The notes under the pieces are model-generated. The model had not been told where the DNA came from. It did not search any database and saw only the letters and a list, made by a program, of their open reading frames with translations. 33,944 nt of DNA from NCBI GenBank assembly GCA_027600665.1, contig JADGJL010000189.1, positions 1 through 33,944 of the forward strand, in the 5' to 3' direction. Positions 9,692 through 19,873 of this stretch are shown here, piece after piece (position 1 is the stretch's first letter; each line of letters opens with the position of its first letter). Source of the DNA: Irineochytrium annulatum. Taxonomy: Eukaryota; Chytridiomycota; Chytridiomycetes; Chytridiales; Chytridiaceae. The position numbers and the translations under genes were made by a program.

Positions 9692-10828
9692 CGTTGTGTC
9701 CTTCGTTCGTTGGTTTCGGCAACGGGCTTTTCAATGTTTGATGCCTGATGAGATGAATGATTCTGGTGACAGCACCGGACGTCATCGTCCGCCATCTTTA
9801 TGTGTGAGAACAACAGTAGTCTCGGCATCGCCCCGACTCCGGAGGCTACGTCGTCAGCACCTCCCTCTGCACCGTTCCGGCTGTCCTTGGAGCTTAATTG
9901 TTGAAGATCCGGGCCGCCTGTGATCATTACAGGAGCTTACTCGGGAGATGCTCAAGTATGTGCTCCGGGAGCTTGCCTTGTTCGAACGAGACGATCATGG
10001 CTACCCGCGATTTTTGTAAAACGACATTTGATAAAAGAGTCGCACACGAGGCGGCCGCTTTAACACGACTAAGGGCCGCAAGCTACACGTCCTCGCGGCA
10101 AGGATTCCGAACAAAAAAAAGGCATCAACTTGGCGAATGTGCGCCTGGAAAGCCGCGTGACTTTTTTGTGATTTGTCGATGATGTCGTAGTGTTTGATAT
10201 CCCTTTTCTACCAGGGAGTTTTCGAACCGTGCAGCTGTGTCTATTCAAGGATGCATTGCTGAGTTGAGCGCTTATGGTCGCTCTTGAAGCTGAACATTTC
10301 TAACACGCTGATTTCGTCGGAGGTGCAAAGGTCGGCTGGGCGAAGGCCCACATAGCATACCGGTGCGGGTGTGTATTTCGTGACTGGCTTGCATTTTGCT
10401 TCATTACTTCTTCATCTACTTCTACTTTACTTTGCACTCTATTTCACGGGGCACGCTTACAACGCCTTAACAGATAGAGCTCTTGCCGCCGCTAGCCCGA
10501 TGCTTCCGATCGAGTTGGACGCTTCTGGTTCCTTTGCGAAGTTTATGAATAATAAAAGGGTCCGTAGTATTGAACATTGAATCTCATCTACGAGTCTACT
10601 GTGCAATTCATTAAAGGTGATGTCCTTGCAGACAAAAGCAGGCGAAACAAAAGTGTAGTGAACAGAAGTTTACGTGGGTAAAAGTGGTAGTGTATAAGTT
10701 AGGAAAGGTTGTTAGGAAGAAGTCTATGATGATGATGCAAAAAGTGAGAAAATAAATACGGAAATCACAGCCGGCACAAACGATGATATGAGCGAAGGAT
10801 TTCATGGTAAGGATTATCAGTTGCCTCT
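9692..10828. other. Unresolved 1.1-kb gap between HOM2 and DCAF12
   Basis: This is the longest stretch in the window without a gene I can name. It must contain the HOM2 promoter at its left end and the DCAF12 3' flank at its right end. Between them are short open frames: 9800-9892 (+), encoding MCENNSSLGIAPTPEATSS and onward; an open frame to 10182; a hydrophobic one at 10371-10580; and a splice-acceptor-like CTTAACAG near 10470. I could not join these into a recognisable protein. About 10620-10800 is AT-rich and looks non-coding. I see no tRNA cloverleaf. Confidence 0.5.
9800..10182 (+). CDS. Possible small unidentified gene (tentative)
   Basis: An ATG at 9800 starts a 31-codon frame with Ser/Pro/Thr-rich composition, divergent from HOM2 by about 110 bp. 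A CTG-TCC site at 9883 could act as a GT donor and CATTACAG at 9932 as acceptor. This would join it in phase to a frame ending at 10182, giving about 110 residues rich in Cys, Arg and Ser. An alternative frame of the same second segment reads LTREMLKYVLRELALFERDD, which looks more like a helix, but I found no donor in the right phase to reach it. I recognise neither product. It is listed because the position suits a divergent gene; the evidence is weak. Confidence 0.15.
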
Positions 10829-13315
10829 CTACTCCCATATTGCCGCGTATGATCCACATAAGTTCAATTGCAAAGGCCCGCCGGCAGCAAACAACCGCAC
10901 ACCCGAGGGATCATACGACAGCGTGTAAACTGCGTTCCTGATATCAGTCCCTCTAAAATGGTTCATGTAGAACGCATCCTTGTTCAACCACCCCCTTCCG
11001 CTCTCAATAAACTGTCTTGTCTCCCCTTCCACCACAATCGGCACCTCAGGAGCGCTTCGTCCCCGAGTGACTTCATCCTCCGCAACCCCCACGTTCCTCG
11101 CCCTCCGCGCCAGCGATAGGTAACCCTGCGCGCGGAGGTCGTAGAACGATATGCGCCCGCACCCGCCCCCAATCGTCAGCATGCCGTGCTCGACCGCCAT
11201 GCTTCGGACCCCCCACTTCTCGTCGCAGCTCTCGATGAAGTGCACGAGCTTGCTGGCGCGCGGGTCAATGAGCGAGATGTGCGAGGCGGATCCGACGGCG
11301 TAGATGTTCTGAGACAAGTCGAGGCCGAGGCAGACGGTCTCATCCTTGTACGCAAGGTCGATGGATGATATCAATCCCAACATTCCATTCGACCTCGATG
11401 TCCTGCCACCGCCGGAGCTCAGGGACGCATCGAAGATTTTTACAGTGCCGTCGGTCGAGAGAGTGGCCGCCTGCGCCGTGATTGGGTTGAACTTCAGATC
11501 CCGCACTTTCCCACGATGTTCCCTCCGCGTGATCTCGGAGTTAAACAGCGATATCTCGCTCCTCTCATCCACGGCTCGGATCGTCCCCGCCACACTCTCC
11601 CCGTCCGTGAGCGACCACGACCTCAGCGTCGTATCCCTCGACCCAGACAGCAGCGTCGTGTCCGACACCCACGCGACGCTGAAAACCATGTCGGTGTGAC
11701 CGGAAAGGATGCCGATAGGCGCGAAACTGGGCAGGGAATAGATCTGGATAAACTCGGTCGGATGGCCGGAACCGACAGCGATCATGGTCCGGGATGGGTT
11801 GATGGCGATTGAGTGGATGCCGCAGCAATGCGAGTTCTCCGACAGCTCTTGCCCGCGTCGGCTACCGCGTCCTTGTCTTTGTTGTTCGGTCGTCGCGCCC
11901 CCGTCAGGTTGTCGTTGACGCTGTCGAAGCTCATGCAGTTCCTGCATCTCCTGCTGATGCTGCCGCTGCTGCTGCTGTTGCTGTTGCCACGAAAGTACCG
12001 TCGAATGTCCGTCGTTTACGTACGATGTCGGAACACTGCCGTGCGACCATCCCCGGGCGGATCGATGCCCAACGATCGCCGGTATCTCCACCCTTCGTTG
12101 CGTCTCAACATTCAACACAAAAAGCCGGTTGCACTTAGTCCCAAGAACGACCTCAAAGTCGTTTAACCACACCGACGCGAACACTTTATCGAGCGCTGTG
12201 ACGTCAAACTCCCTCTCCCGCCGGCTGTGCGGCAGCGCCCGCGCCGCATATTCCCCCATAGAGGTATGATCCGACAGCTTCGTCTCGACCGGATCCAGGA
12301 GCCGGGGCTGGCGGTGGTGGCGGTGATGTTGGCTCATATATGACGACGACGACGACATGGACGAGATCGACCCCCGTCGCTTCGCGGGAGGGTAGGGCGG
12401 GGACATGCCCGACCTGTTGCCGGAGATGTTGTTGATCGCGGGCTTCATCGCGCTATCCCGAGTCGCCGACGATGACCAAGAGAAGTTCGAGAACAGCCGG
12501 AATGGCAGATTCAATCGTGATTTGATAGGCGCGGCAGTCGGGTGGTCGTCGACGTCCATGCTCGCATCAAACTCGTATTCACTGTCTGTTGCAGAGTCCT
12601 CCGTTGCCGTCGCTGCCGCGATACTGTCCATCCTCATATCGAAATCCGAAACCTGGCTCTCATCCGCGACGTTGCTCCCGTTGTTTGCAAACAGGGACGT
12701 CGTCGGGGATTGCCTAAAGCTCACGCCACTGTATCGATGACTGTACGATCCCGAGGAGGATGTGGACGATGCGGATGTGGTTCTCGCGATGTACGGTGAG
12801 CCTTTTATGGAAGCGTCCGCGACGCCAGCGTCCTTGCTGCGGTCTGATGCAGGACATGTCGCTGATGCGCATGTTGAGCCCACGACCGCGACGGGTCTCA
12901 ATCTCCGCGCCATTCCTCTGGTGACCACTTCCCGCGATCTGAGGTACTCGAACACGGTGGGAACCTGCGCCGAGCGGTTTTCGTGATCTACATGACTTCG
13001 TGACTCCTTCGAGAGTGCAGGAAACGTGCCCATCTTGGGCGGAACCATCCCCATCTCTGATGCGAGCCGATTCAGTCCGGTTTCCTGGGTGCTTTTGCAG
13101 ACAGATCTGAATCCGCAACTTAATACGCCAACAAACGACATTGCAAGTATTGATCGACTCACGGGCTGCTGCCAACTGTTTGGGGCGGGAGGCCGCGGGG
13201 AATGTGTTGTCGAAGGCAACCGCACTCCGATTTGGGCGCTGGGCGGAGATTGATTTGCTGGACGAAGTCTGGCCTTCATGATACCGCCACCAATCCAACT
13301 ACATACACTCCGCAA
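10829..13315 (-). CDS. DCAF12: DCAF12-like WD40 substrate receptor of CUL4-DDB1 ubiquitin ligase
   Basis: One long frame of up to 828 residues; human DCAF12 has 453. The WD40 part starts near residue 370 (DKVFASVWLNDFEVVLGTKCN) and continues with CGIHSIAINPSRTMIAVGSG, GHTDMVFSVAWVSDTTLLSGS, KVRDLKFNPITAQAATLSTDG, IYAVGSASHISLIDPRASKL, ISFYDLRAQGYL and NAVYTLSYDPSGVRLFAAGG. These follow human DCAF12 block by block. The FYDLRAQ segment resembles the WDxR box that DCAFs use to dock on DDB1. The first ~370 residues are Ser-rich, with SSMSSSSS, SQHHRHHRQ and acidic stretches, and lack family similarity. A Gln-rich insert (11951-11986) sits between early blades. The start is uncertain: the ATG at 13315 leaves 7 bp to the PIG-X stop, and 13279 is the next Met. 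A stop-free 81-nt intron (GTGAGT...ACCCAG, about 13088-13168) may also be removed. Confidence 0.85.
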   Translation of the reverse strand: MRSVCSWIGGGIMKARLRPANQSPPSAQIGVRLPSTTHSPRPPAPNSWQQPVSRSILAMSFVGVLSCGFRSVCKSTQETGLNRLASEMGMVPPKMGTFPALSKESRSHVDHENRSAQVPTVFEYLRSREVVTRGMARRLRPVAVVGSTCASATCPASDRSKDAGVADASIKGSPYIARTTSASSTSSSGSYSHRYSGVSFRQSPTTSLFANNGSNVADESQVSDFDMRMDSIAAATATEDSATDSEYEFDASMDVDDHPTAAPIKSRLNLPFRLFSNFSWSSSATRDSAMKPAINNISGNRSGMSPPYPPAKRRGSISSMSSSSSYMSQHHRHHRQPRLLDPVETKLSDHTSMGEYAARALPHSRREREFDVTALDKVFASVWLNDFEVVLGTKCNRLFVLNVETQRRVEIPAIVGHRSARGWSHGSVPTSYVNDGHSTVLSWQQQQQQQRQHQQEMQELHELRQRQRQPDGGATTEQQRQGRGSRRGQELSENSHCCGIHSIAINPSRTMIAVGSGHPTEFIQIYSLPSFAPIGILSGHTDMVFSVAWVSDTTLLSGSRDTTLRSWSLTDGESVAGTIRAVDERSEISLFNSEITRREHRGKVRDLKFNPITAQAATLSTDGTVKIFDASLSSGGGRTSRSNGMLGLISSIDLAYKDETVCLGLDLSQNIYAVGSASHISLIDPRASKLVHFIESCDEKWGVRSMAVEHGMLTIGGGCGRISFYDLRAQGYLSLARRARNVGVAEDEVTRGRSAPEVPIVVEGETRQFIESGRGWLNKDAFYMNHFRGTDIRNAVYTLSYDPSGVRLFAAGGPLQLNLCGSYAAIWE
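11951..11986 (-). repeat. CAG/CAA microsatellite encoding a polyglutamine tract in DCAF12
   Basis: On the minus strand this is a run of CAA/CAG codons, broken by CGG and CAT, encoding Q7-R-Q-H-Q-Q inside DCAF12. It is followed by a looser Gln/Glu/Arg-rich stretch. The tract lies in a loop between conserved WD40 segments, where length variation would be tolerated. Confidence 0.8.
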
Positions 13316-13322
13316 GCTCGAT

Positions 13323-15109
13323 TCAATTCCTTTTCTTCAACTCATCCTTCGACGGTCCCACACATATTGCCAACGAAACAAAGAGGAAGGACGTCGTCGT
13401 AACAACCACAGTGCCAACCAAAACCCAACCTCTGTCCTCTAACATGCCCCTCGGCACCCTCATATGCCACTCTGCGCCACCCCCCTCCTGAGCAGGTTCG
13501 ACATCGACTTGCACCGGCACCCACTCCACATCCTTCACATCCTCTCCACCGTCAGAAAGAAGACTCATCAGCACAGGGTGATACCGGGCGATAATCGGCA
13601 CCCTCTCACCCGTCCCCATCCCCCGCCTCCGCTGAAAAGCCCTTGGGTTCGGTATGGCAACGTCCGCGTACCCACCCCCACGCTCAACGGGCGCTTGATA
13701 CCGTAAATGAAACGGTATCTCCACCACTCTCTGCCCACCTTCAACTCCCAACACCCTCACTAGCACCCCGTTCGCGCGCGCCAAAGGGCTAGAAACCGAG
13801 ACTTCGAGATCGGGCTCTCCGAACGCGGAGAAAACGACGCCGGAACGCCTAAGGGAGTCGGTATTCAACCCCGCGATTTGATAGGGGTCCGCGAAGACGT
13901 GTTGATGCAAAGGGAGGATGATGATGACGTCGCCGTCCCAAACGCCAGATTTTGTGATGTTGAGGAACACGGACGGGTGATATCCGACCGTGGGAGATAA
14001 TCGCGCAGATATGGACACGCTTGACGAGAAGAGGGATGAACGGGTTGCGGGATCGGGAGCCGAGTAGCGACGCGGTGGCATAAAAGGCGGGGTTTCGTCC
14101 GCCATCAGGTGGATGCCGGCGGATTTGAGGATTCGAGGATTTCCGTCCGGCTGATCCATGGTGTGGACCGTAAGCGTGGCCTCGACAGCCTGCTCTGTCG
14201 TGAGTTCCTTTGTATCGCTCGAAGTTTTAGACGCGTGGGGTACAAAGCAAGATACAACGGGCTCGTTGACCAATTTATGTCCCTCTGCTCCAGAATAAAC
14301 CAGCAGACTTGTCTCCTGTGCTCGCAATATCCGCTTCTCATCAATACTGATTGATAGGGATGCGAGCGACCAAGGTAAATCCTGGTTCAGATCGCATCGG
14401 ATATCGGAGTGGGTGATCTCGGTCATGATTTGGGAGCGGGATGTGGGCGAGGACCACGCAAGGTTCACAGACTTGAGGAACGATGACGATAGCGCGTGCA
14501 GGGGGTAAAAATAATAGTAGGAGGATCCGTGACCACGACCCAGCCGCGTCAGATCCAAAGCCTAGCAACGCTTAAACAACTTAATAAGCACTGTCTTCCA
14601 TACCCCCGATGGACACCCGTGCGAGTCACAGCAAACCTTTGCGTTCTCACCCAACAACACCCGCGTTTGATGACACAAATCACATAGCAACGCGGATGCA
14701 TTGCCAGTAGCCGCAGGATCTAACGTCGCCGACATGTGCAGCCCCAACTCAACGTCATGCGGGACGGATTCCACGGGGTCCAGATTTGAGGCGGGGAGGT
14801 GCAGCGATATTGAGAAGGACATAACGGACGCGCTCAATGCCATGTCGGACTGAAAACACCGTGTTGACAATGAGCACTACAAAGCAAGTGGAGGTTTACC
14901 ATGAGTGATGGTGCGTCTGAGACGGTGGACCAGCGGTACGCCAGCGGACGCTGCGACATCAGGTGCACCTGCGTGCCCCGAACCATATGCTCCCCCTGCG
15001 TCTCCACATCGTGCATCCAATCTGATCCCGTCCACGCGTTGATCGTCACGTCCGGCAGCGCGCTAGTGACATGATGTCCCCGTGGCGCCCATACCGTGAA
15101 GTTGAGCAT
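13323..15109 (-). CDS. PBN1: PIG-X/Pbn1, GPI mannosyltransferase I stabilising subunit
   Basis: Three exons (15109-14900, 14849-14604, 14561-13323) give about 564 residues, similar in layout to fungal Pbn1 rather than the shorter human PIG-X. PIG-X/Pbn1 is an ER membrane glycoprotein that stabilises PIG-M/Gpi14, which adds the first mannose of the GPI anchor. The family signature is near the C-terminus: HPSVFLNITKSG, then QHVFADPYQIAGLNTDSLR, IPFHLRYQAPV and DVAIPNP. One transmembrane helix (WVLVGTVVVTTTSFLFVSLAIC) ends the protein, with a short basic tail KDELKKRN. The second exon join uses GTATGG...TTGCTAG and stays in phase; an alternative donor (GTGTTG, 24 codons upstream) would also be in phase. 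The first ~300 residues are diverged. The 3' end nearly abuts DCAF12 on the same strand. Confidence 0.85.
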
Positions 15110-15247
15110 TTCAACCTTTCAAGCCATCGGTTTCTTCCCAAGCCTTGCGGACGAGACAGTTCGACCACGTTTGCAACCAGTGACCTCTTCTTTCGACGAC
15201 GACGGGATACGACTACGGGATATCGACGACGGGATAACGACGACGGG
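15110..15247. promoter_or_regulatory. Shared divergent promoter between PBN1 and POLD2
   Basis: Only 138 bp separate the PBN1 start codon (minus strand) from the chosen POLD2 start codon. Both promoters and 5' UTRs must fit here or overlap the coding regions. The POLD2-proximal third consists of a 13-nt tandem repeat, described separately. The POLD2 frame stays open leftwards to an ATG at 15071, but that would overlap PBN1 codons and include the repeat, so I prefer 15248. Confidence 0.5.
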
Positions 15248-15250
15248 ATG
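15197..15250 (+). repeat. Four tandem copies of a 13-nt unit ending in the POLD2 start codon
   Basis: The unit CGACGACGGGATA occurs at 15197-15209, with one change at 15210-15222, again at 15224-15236, and at 15238-15250 with its last base G. Spacers are 0-1 nt. In the fourth copy the final ATA becomes ATG, which is the POLD2 initiation codon at 15248. The repeat therefore occupies the immediate 5' leader. Confidence 0.85.
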
Positions 15251-17005
15251 GCGACGATGGAGAGGGACGAAGTGCCCACTCAGAACCTCAGCGACGAGTT
15301 CTGCATCCGGAAGCGGTTCTACACGCAGCAGTTCGCCGGGCTGTATTTCACCAGGCTGAACCTACTGAGGCCGAGGGCGCTCAAAGAAGCACATCGAAAG
15401 TGGGCGAACGTGCCAGGTAACTGAGCTGTCGGAAGGGGTTGGGCTGAATGTGTGTGTGGTGAAGTTGGCCCAAACCAATCCCGCGCGAGGTTCGTAGAGA
15501 GGGTCCTGGACATCACCGCGGGCCCCGTATGCTATCTTGTCGGGACCGTGTTTGTGGACATGCCGTTGAAGCCGAGCGTGCTGGATGAGATCACAAACGA
15601 GGTGTTCTTTCATTGCTGCTGGAGCGAATTTATATTGACTGACGATTGTAAAAAAGAACGGCCTCGCGGCGATCCCTCCGCGGATAAAGTACTTCAGCGA
15701 GAAGGACATGGTGTTGCTGGAGGATGAGTCCGGGCGTGTTCAGCTGTGTGGGGAGATCGTGAGAAATGATCTTTTTGTCACAGGTTCACTTTCTTGATTT
15801 TACTAGCCATCAAATTTTTAACCGCATTTGTTGTGGAAAGGGACAATTATTGGTGTGCTCGGTGTGGAGACGGATGATGGCGGGTTTGAGGTGCTTGATG
15901 TATGTTACCCGGCCGCTACCGATCAGCCTGCTCGTACGCCGACTTCAGGTATTCCGTTCAGCACGATTCATTTTATTTAGTTTCCTAGACGACCATTGGA
16001 TTGCACTAGTGTCCGGCTTGAGTATAGAGGGCTCCGGGATCTCTCTTGAGCATCAACTTTTAGTCGATTACTTATCCGGCGAACTCGGCATTGAAAGCGT
16101 TTGTTCTATTCTTCTCCGCCAGTTCTTATTTGAACAGAACCAAGCCAACTCCGCGAAAGTGATCCGCCTCATCGTTGTCGGCAACACGTTCCCTGAAAAG
16201 GGTCCACCGGAAGCCGCCGTTCTCGGGGTAACAGTAACCTTCCCTTCGGTTGCAATCACCCCTTATTCCATAAACCCACACAGAACCTCCCTAAAAAACC
16301 CACACCTACACCCCGCGTCTCCCCCACAGCGGGAGTGGACGCCGTCCTGTCAGCCCTTACCTCTACCCTCCCACTCGACGTCCTCCCCGGTGCCGACGAC
16401 CCGACAAACTTCTCCTTACCGCAGCAAGCCATGCATCGTGCCATGTTTTCCAGAGCCTCGCGATTCACGTCCTTTAACCTCGTTACGAACCCGTACATGG
16501 CTGATATCGATGGCGTGAGGTTTGGCTGTATAATTCGCAACCATTTGACATTGACACGGCGCGTAGATGTCTCGCGATATCGGGGCAGAACATTGATGAT
16601 TTGTGCCGGTATGTTGATGTAGACGATCGACTGGATCTGGCCGAGAAGACGTTGACGTGGAGCCATTTGGCGCCGTCAGCGCCGGATACGTTATGTGCGC
16701 TTTGGCTACTAGATCTTGTTTTCAATTGACACGATTGTGAACAGGGTGCTACCCGTTCAGGGACTCAGACCCATTTGTGATTGATGCACTTCCGCACATC
16801 TATATCGTCGGGAATCAGCCAAAGTTTGAGACGAGGCTGGTGAAAGGTGTGCAGTAATGGAAAGGAATGTATTTTGATAATAATTGCGGCAGGCTCTAGC
16901 GGATGTATCAGCAGGATCGTGCTCCTGCCAAAATTTGCGACGAGCAAGACGGTCGTGCTTGTTAATCTGAAGACGCTGGATTGCGAGCATATTGTGTTTG
17001 GGTGA
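15248..17005 (+). CDS. POLD2: DNA polymerase delta small (B) subunit, POLD2/Pol31
   Basis: The accessory subunit of the lagging-strand replicase: an OB fold plus an inactive phosphoesterase domain that bridges Pol3 and Pol32. Nine exons (15248-15416, 15498-15601, 15657-15783, 15841-15948, 15989-16201, 16330-16519, 16567-16694, 16745-16846, 16893-17005) give about 417 residues; human has 469. Family blocks are present: FVTGTIIGVLG, LVSGLSIEGSG, LLVDYLSGELG, VIRLIVVGN, LPLDVLPGADDPTNFSLPQQ, LVTNPYMADIDGVR, SGQNIDDLCRYVDVDDRL, LTWSHLAPSAPDTLW, CYPFRDSDPF and LPHIYIVGNQPKF. A 39-nt stop-free segment beginning GTTTGT near 16102-16140 may be a further intron. The join between exons 5 and 6 needs an atypical GTCCAC donor and is the weakest point. 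The product is nuclear. Confidence 0.9.
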
Positions 17006-17253
17006 CAATCGACGCAGGGCAGGCACTGGGAATCGGTTAAGATTTGCTTTGGTGTGGAAGAGCAGCAAACGATGAATACTTTGTTTATAGTGATGAGGAT
17101 AATCGACGAAGGATAACGCAATTAAAGTAATAATCGTATAAACGCGTGATCGTGCTCGTCATTAGCTGCATGCATCACCCGCGATGGGAGTTCGTGTGGT
17201 TTGACATCGGCAATAGAGGGAACAACGACGTCAGAGACTGCCAACTTTCGGAT

Positions 17254-17799
17254 ATGGACAAGCTAGGGCTCTATCGGTCGATCCGCCGACTTCATCGGAG
17301 GATGCCCGTGGAACTCCGTTCGCTTGGTAAGCTTACAGACGAAATCCCGACAGCAAACCACTTACCTTTTTTTAAGGTAACCAATACGTTCGCGATGAGG
17401 TAGACCACGTCCATAAACCGTGCTTTGATTAATCGTGAATACAGTGGGCCCGTCATAAGAAGGCGGACGCGGCGTTTGTGAAGACGTTCATGGCCGAGTG
17501 GATGAGCTACCGGGATACTTTAGGTTAGGCGTATTTCGTTGTCTCTCTGTAATCTCATGAGCATACAGAGTCGCAGTTGTCATCGATGCCGGGGCAGTAT
17601 GGACGGGATTTGGGGAGGGAGAAGCTGAAGGCCATGTCCGACGATCAGATTGGTGCGATTCGTGTTGACTGTTATGCGTTGTGACGGGTATTCACTGATA
17701 AAACTAGGCCAACTGTACGCGTTGAAAAATGAGGCCGAAGCGACAAAGAATGAGTTGCTGAACGCCGCGTTGAGCGGCAGTGGCCCCTTGAAGCGATAA
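17254..17799 (+). CDS. SDHAF3: Succinate dehydrogenase assembly factor 3 (Acn9/Sdh7, LYR protein)
   Basis: Five short exons (17254-17326, 17377-17399, 17445-17523, 17569-17652, 17708-17799) give 116 residues; human SDHAF3 has 125. LYR-motif proteins bind the acyl carrier protein and act in mitochondrial Fe-S assembly. SDHAF3 protects the Fe-S subunit Sdh2 during complex II assembly. The LYR tripeptide is in KLGLYRSIRRLHRRMP, followed by VELRSLGNQYVRDE and HKKADAAFVKTFMAEWMSYRDTL, which match the family in order. The C-terminal half is helical and charged. The ATG at 17254 places LYR at residues 6-8, typical for the family. The frame is open further upstream from 17146 but only with a GTG, so the shorter start is preferred. 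It lies tandem to POLD2, 248 bp downstream. Confidence 0.9.
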
Positions 17800-18019
17800 C
17801 TCACTGTACTTTTGCCGGTCATTGTTGTTCGAGTGTTCGAGTTGTCGCATTGCATATTTTGTCTTCTTGCATATTCATTTTATTTCTTGCTGCGTGGCAT
17901 AATTGCGTGTCTGTTCACGGCTATTTCCTCAAATCAACATAAAACACCCTCGAGCCCGTTAGAAGTGGCTTGTTATCAAACAACGCCACTTCCAGTCTCC
18001 CTTGCCACCATACCTTACG

Positions 18020-19750
18020 ATGCTCGGGCTCCGAGCAGCGGGACGCGGCCTCCTCATCCCGCATCGACGGCCGATACCGCTCGCGTCGGCGTCAAGGGCA
18101 TCGCTCTTCCACGTCACACGCTCCCTCAGTGCCTCGCCCCTCGTCCCGCGGCGCGCAACGCCGTTCCAACTGGCGAAACCTCATCTTCTCCGCCAGTCCC
18201 GTCCATTCCACGCCACAACACCCGTCCGGAAGACCATCCTGACTGTAAGCTCCCCCGAACCCCCTTTCCCTCTAACCACTTCACAAAAACAGACGGCGGT
18301 CATCTACGGCGTCTTCCATGGGCTCCGCGTGATAACTACCGCCCTTCCGATGCTGTGGCGGTGGAACTACTTTCAGCGGTACCCGCGCCTCATGATCTTT
18401 CTCCTTTCGGTGCCGGTCGTAGGCGGGCTGGCCTTGATCGTATCGGCTTATGAGGTGCATCCGTTGACGCAGCGGGGGAGATTGATGTGAGAATTGGCGG
18501 GGCAGTTGCTACCCAGCTTTGGGGGCCATGCTTTACTTACATTTGGGGATCACGTCGATTTAGGTTCTTGGACGAGGATGCGGAGATGCTTATCGCTGAG
18601 GCCGCTTATCCGGAGCTGCTCGCTCAGTACAAGAACCGGCTTCTCCCGCAGACGGACCCTGTATACCAGGTGTGTGAACGGTGAAGGGAAAACGAACGGT
18701 TTAAATGTGAAAAGACGAGTGCTGTCCCCAAAGGAAGGTTATATTAACGCCGTACGTATTAACAGCAATGCGCAAAAGTAGCCCTTGACATCATCTCCGT
18801 TGTCGGCGTCGACCTCCGCGAATGGGACCTCCACGTAATCGACGACGAGTCGACCATGAACGCCTTCGTTATCTCCAGCGGCAAAATTTTCGTCTTCACG
18901 TGCGTATTTGACTTCCTTAGATTTCTTACTTCCATGACCCATTGCTGATGTGACTTCACGCAGTGGCATTCTCAAAATATGCGAAACGCCCGACGCCCTC
19001 GCGGCCATCCTCTCCCACGAGCTCGCCCACGTCCTCTCCCGCCATATTGGCGAGCAAATCGGCGTCTCACACGTTTTCCAGCTCATCCAGGAACTCCTCC
19101 ACTCCATCCTCTATACCCTCACCTTGAACCTCCCAATGATCGCCGACGTCACCGGCCGGACCCTGGACGCCACGTCCCCGTTCCTGACCGTGCAGCCTTA
19201 TAGTCGCATGTGCGAAAGCGAGGCGGATGTCGTCGGGTTGTTCCTGATGAGTATCGCGGGCTACAATCCGGAGGCGGCGGTGGGGCTATGGAGAAGGTTC
19301 GGTGAGATGGAGGGGGCGGATGAGATGCCGGAGATTCTGAGCGATCATCCGAGCCATGAGAGGAGAGCGGAGGAGCTGCAGGAGCATCTGGCGAGCGCCT
19401 TGGCAATCTATCGGGCGAGGGGCATGATCGCGGCAGAGTTTAAGAAGGAGGCCGAGGCGAGGAGAAAGTACCCGGAGGGGTTGCCAAGCAACACGGAGGG
19501 GGTGTTGACGACGACCGAGAATGGGATGGCGGGGAGGATATCAATGGAGGATATCGATAGGAGCCTGTATAAGGTACTTGCGGACAATTTAAAGGACAAG
19601 CAGCTTTGGTTTGCGGGAGGCGATGGGAGCATGGGGACTGCGCGGGAGCGCGTAAAGGCGGTGACTGATCGGAAAGAGGGTGCGTTTTTCGGGGCGTTTG
19701 ATCCTACTTATTACAAGAATCGGGTGCTTTCTTTCTACATCAAGCGGTGA
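18020..19750 (+). CDS. OMA1: OMA1 mitochondrial inner-membrane metallopeptidase (M48)
   Basis: Five exons (18020-18244, 18293-18486, 18564-18669, 18766-18899, 18964-19750) give 481 residues. The first ~70 residues are rich in Arg, Ser, Ala and Pro with no acidic residues, a typical mitochondrial presequence. A transmembrane helix follows (RLMIFLLSVPVVGGLALIVSAY), then the M48 domain. The zinc motif HELAH is at 238-242, and the second motif ESEADVVG, carrying the third zinc ligand, is near 304. WDLHVIDDESTMNAFVISSGKIFVFTGIL and ILSDHPSHERRAEEL are typical of OMA1. OMA1 is a stress-activated protease in mitochondrial quality control. The last ~100 residues, after the HP.H..R motif, form a C-terminal extension. 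The first intron (48 nt) is stop-free and in phase, so its removal is supported only by GTAAGC/ACAG and loss of an insert. Confidence 0.94.
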
Positions 19751-19873
19751 CGCGGCTGCCAGTGATGATTAAAGACACTTCTTTATTGTTATCCATTGGC
19801 ATTACAATTTCTGCTACTTGCGCGCCGAATGTGTGGCGCTTTGATAGATTATAATTACAAGGACACTACAGTC

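Noticed and set aside
10371..10580. Hydrophobic frame resembling a small membrane protein (LLLHLLLLYFALYF)
   Set aside because: It starts with GTG, sits in a pyrimidine-rich stretch before an acceptor-like site, and looks like intron or UTR sequence.
10829..13315. A functional link between DCAF12 and CCT2 or eIF2B-gamma as C-terminal degron substrates
   Set aside because: DCAF12 is known to prefer C-terminal Glu-Glu. CCT2 here ends in Arg-Glu and eIF2B-gamma in Leu-Glu, and neighbouring position is not evidence.
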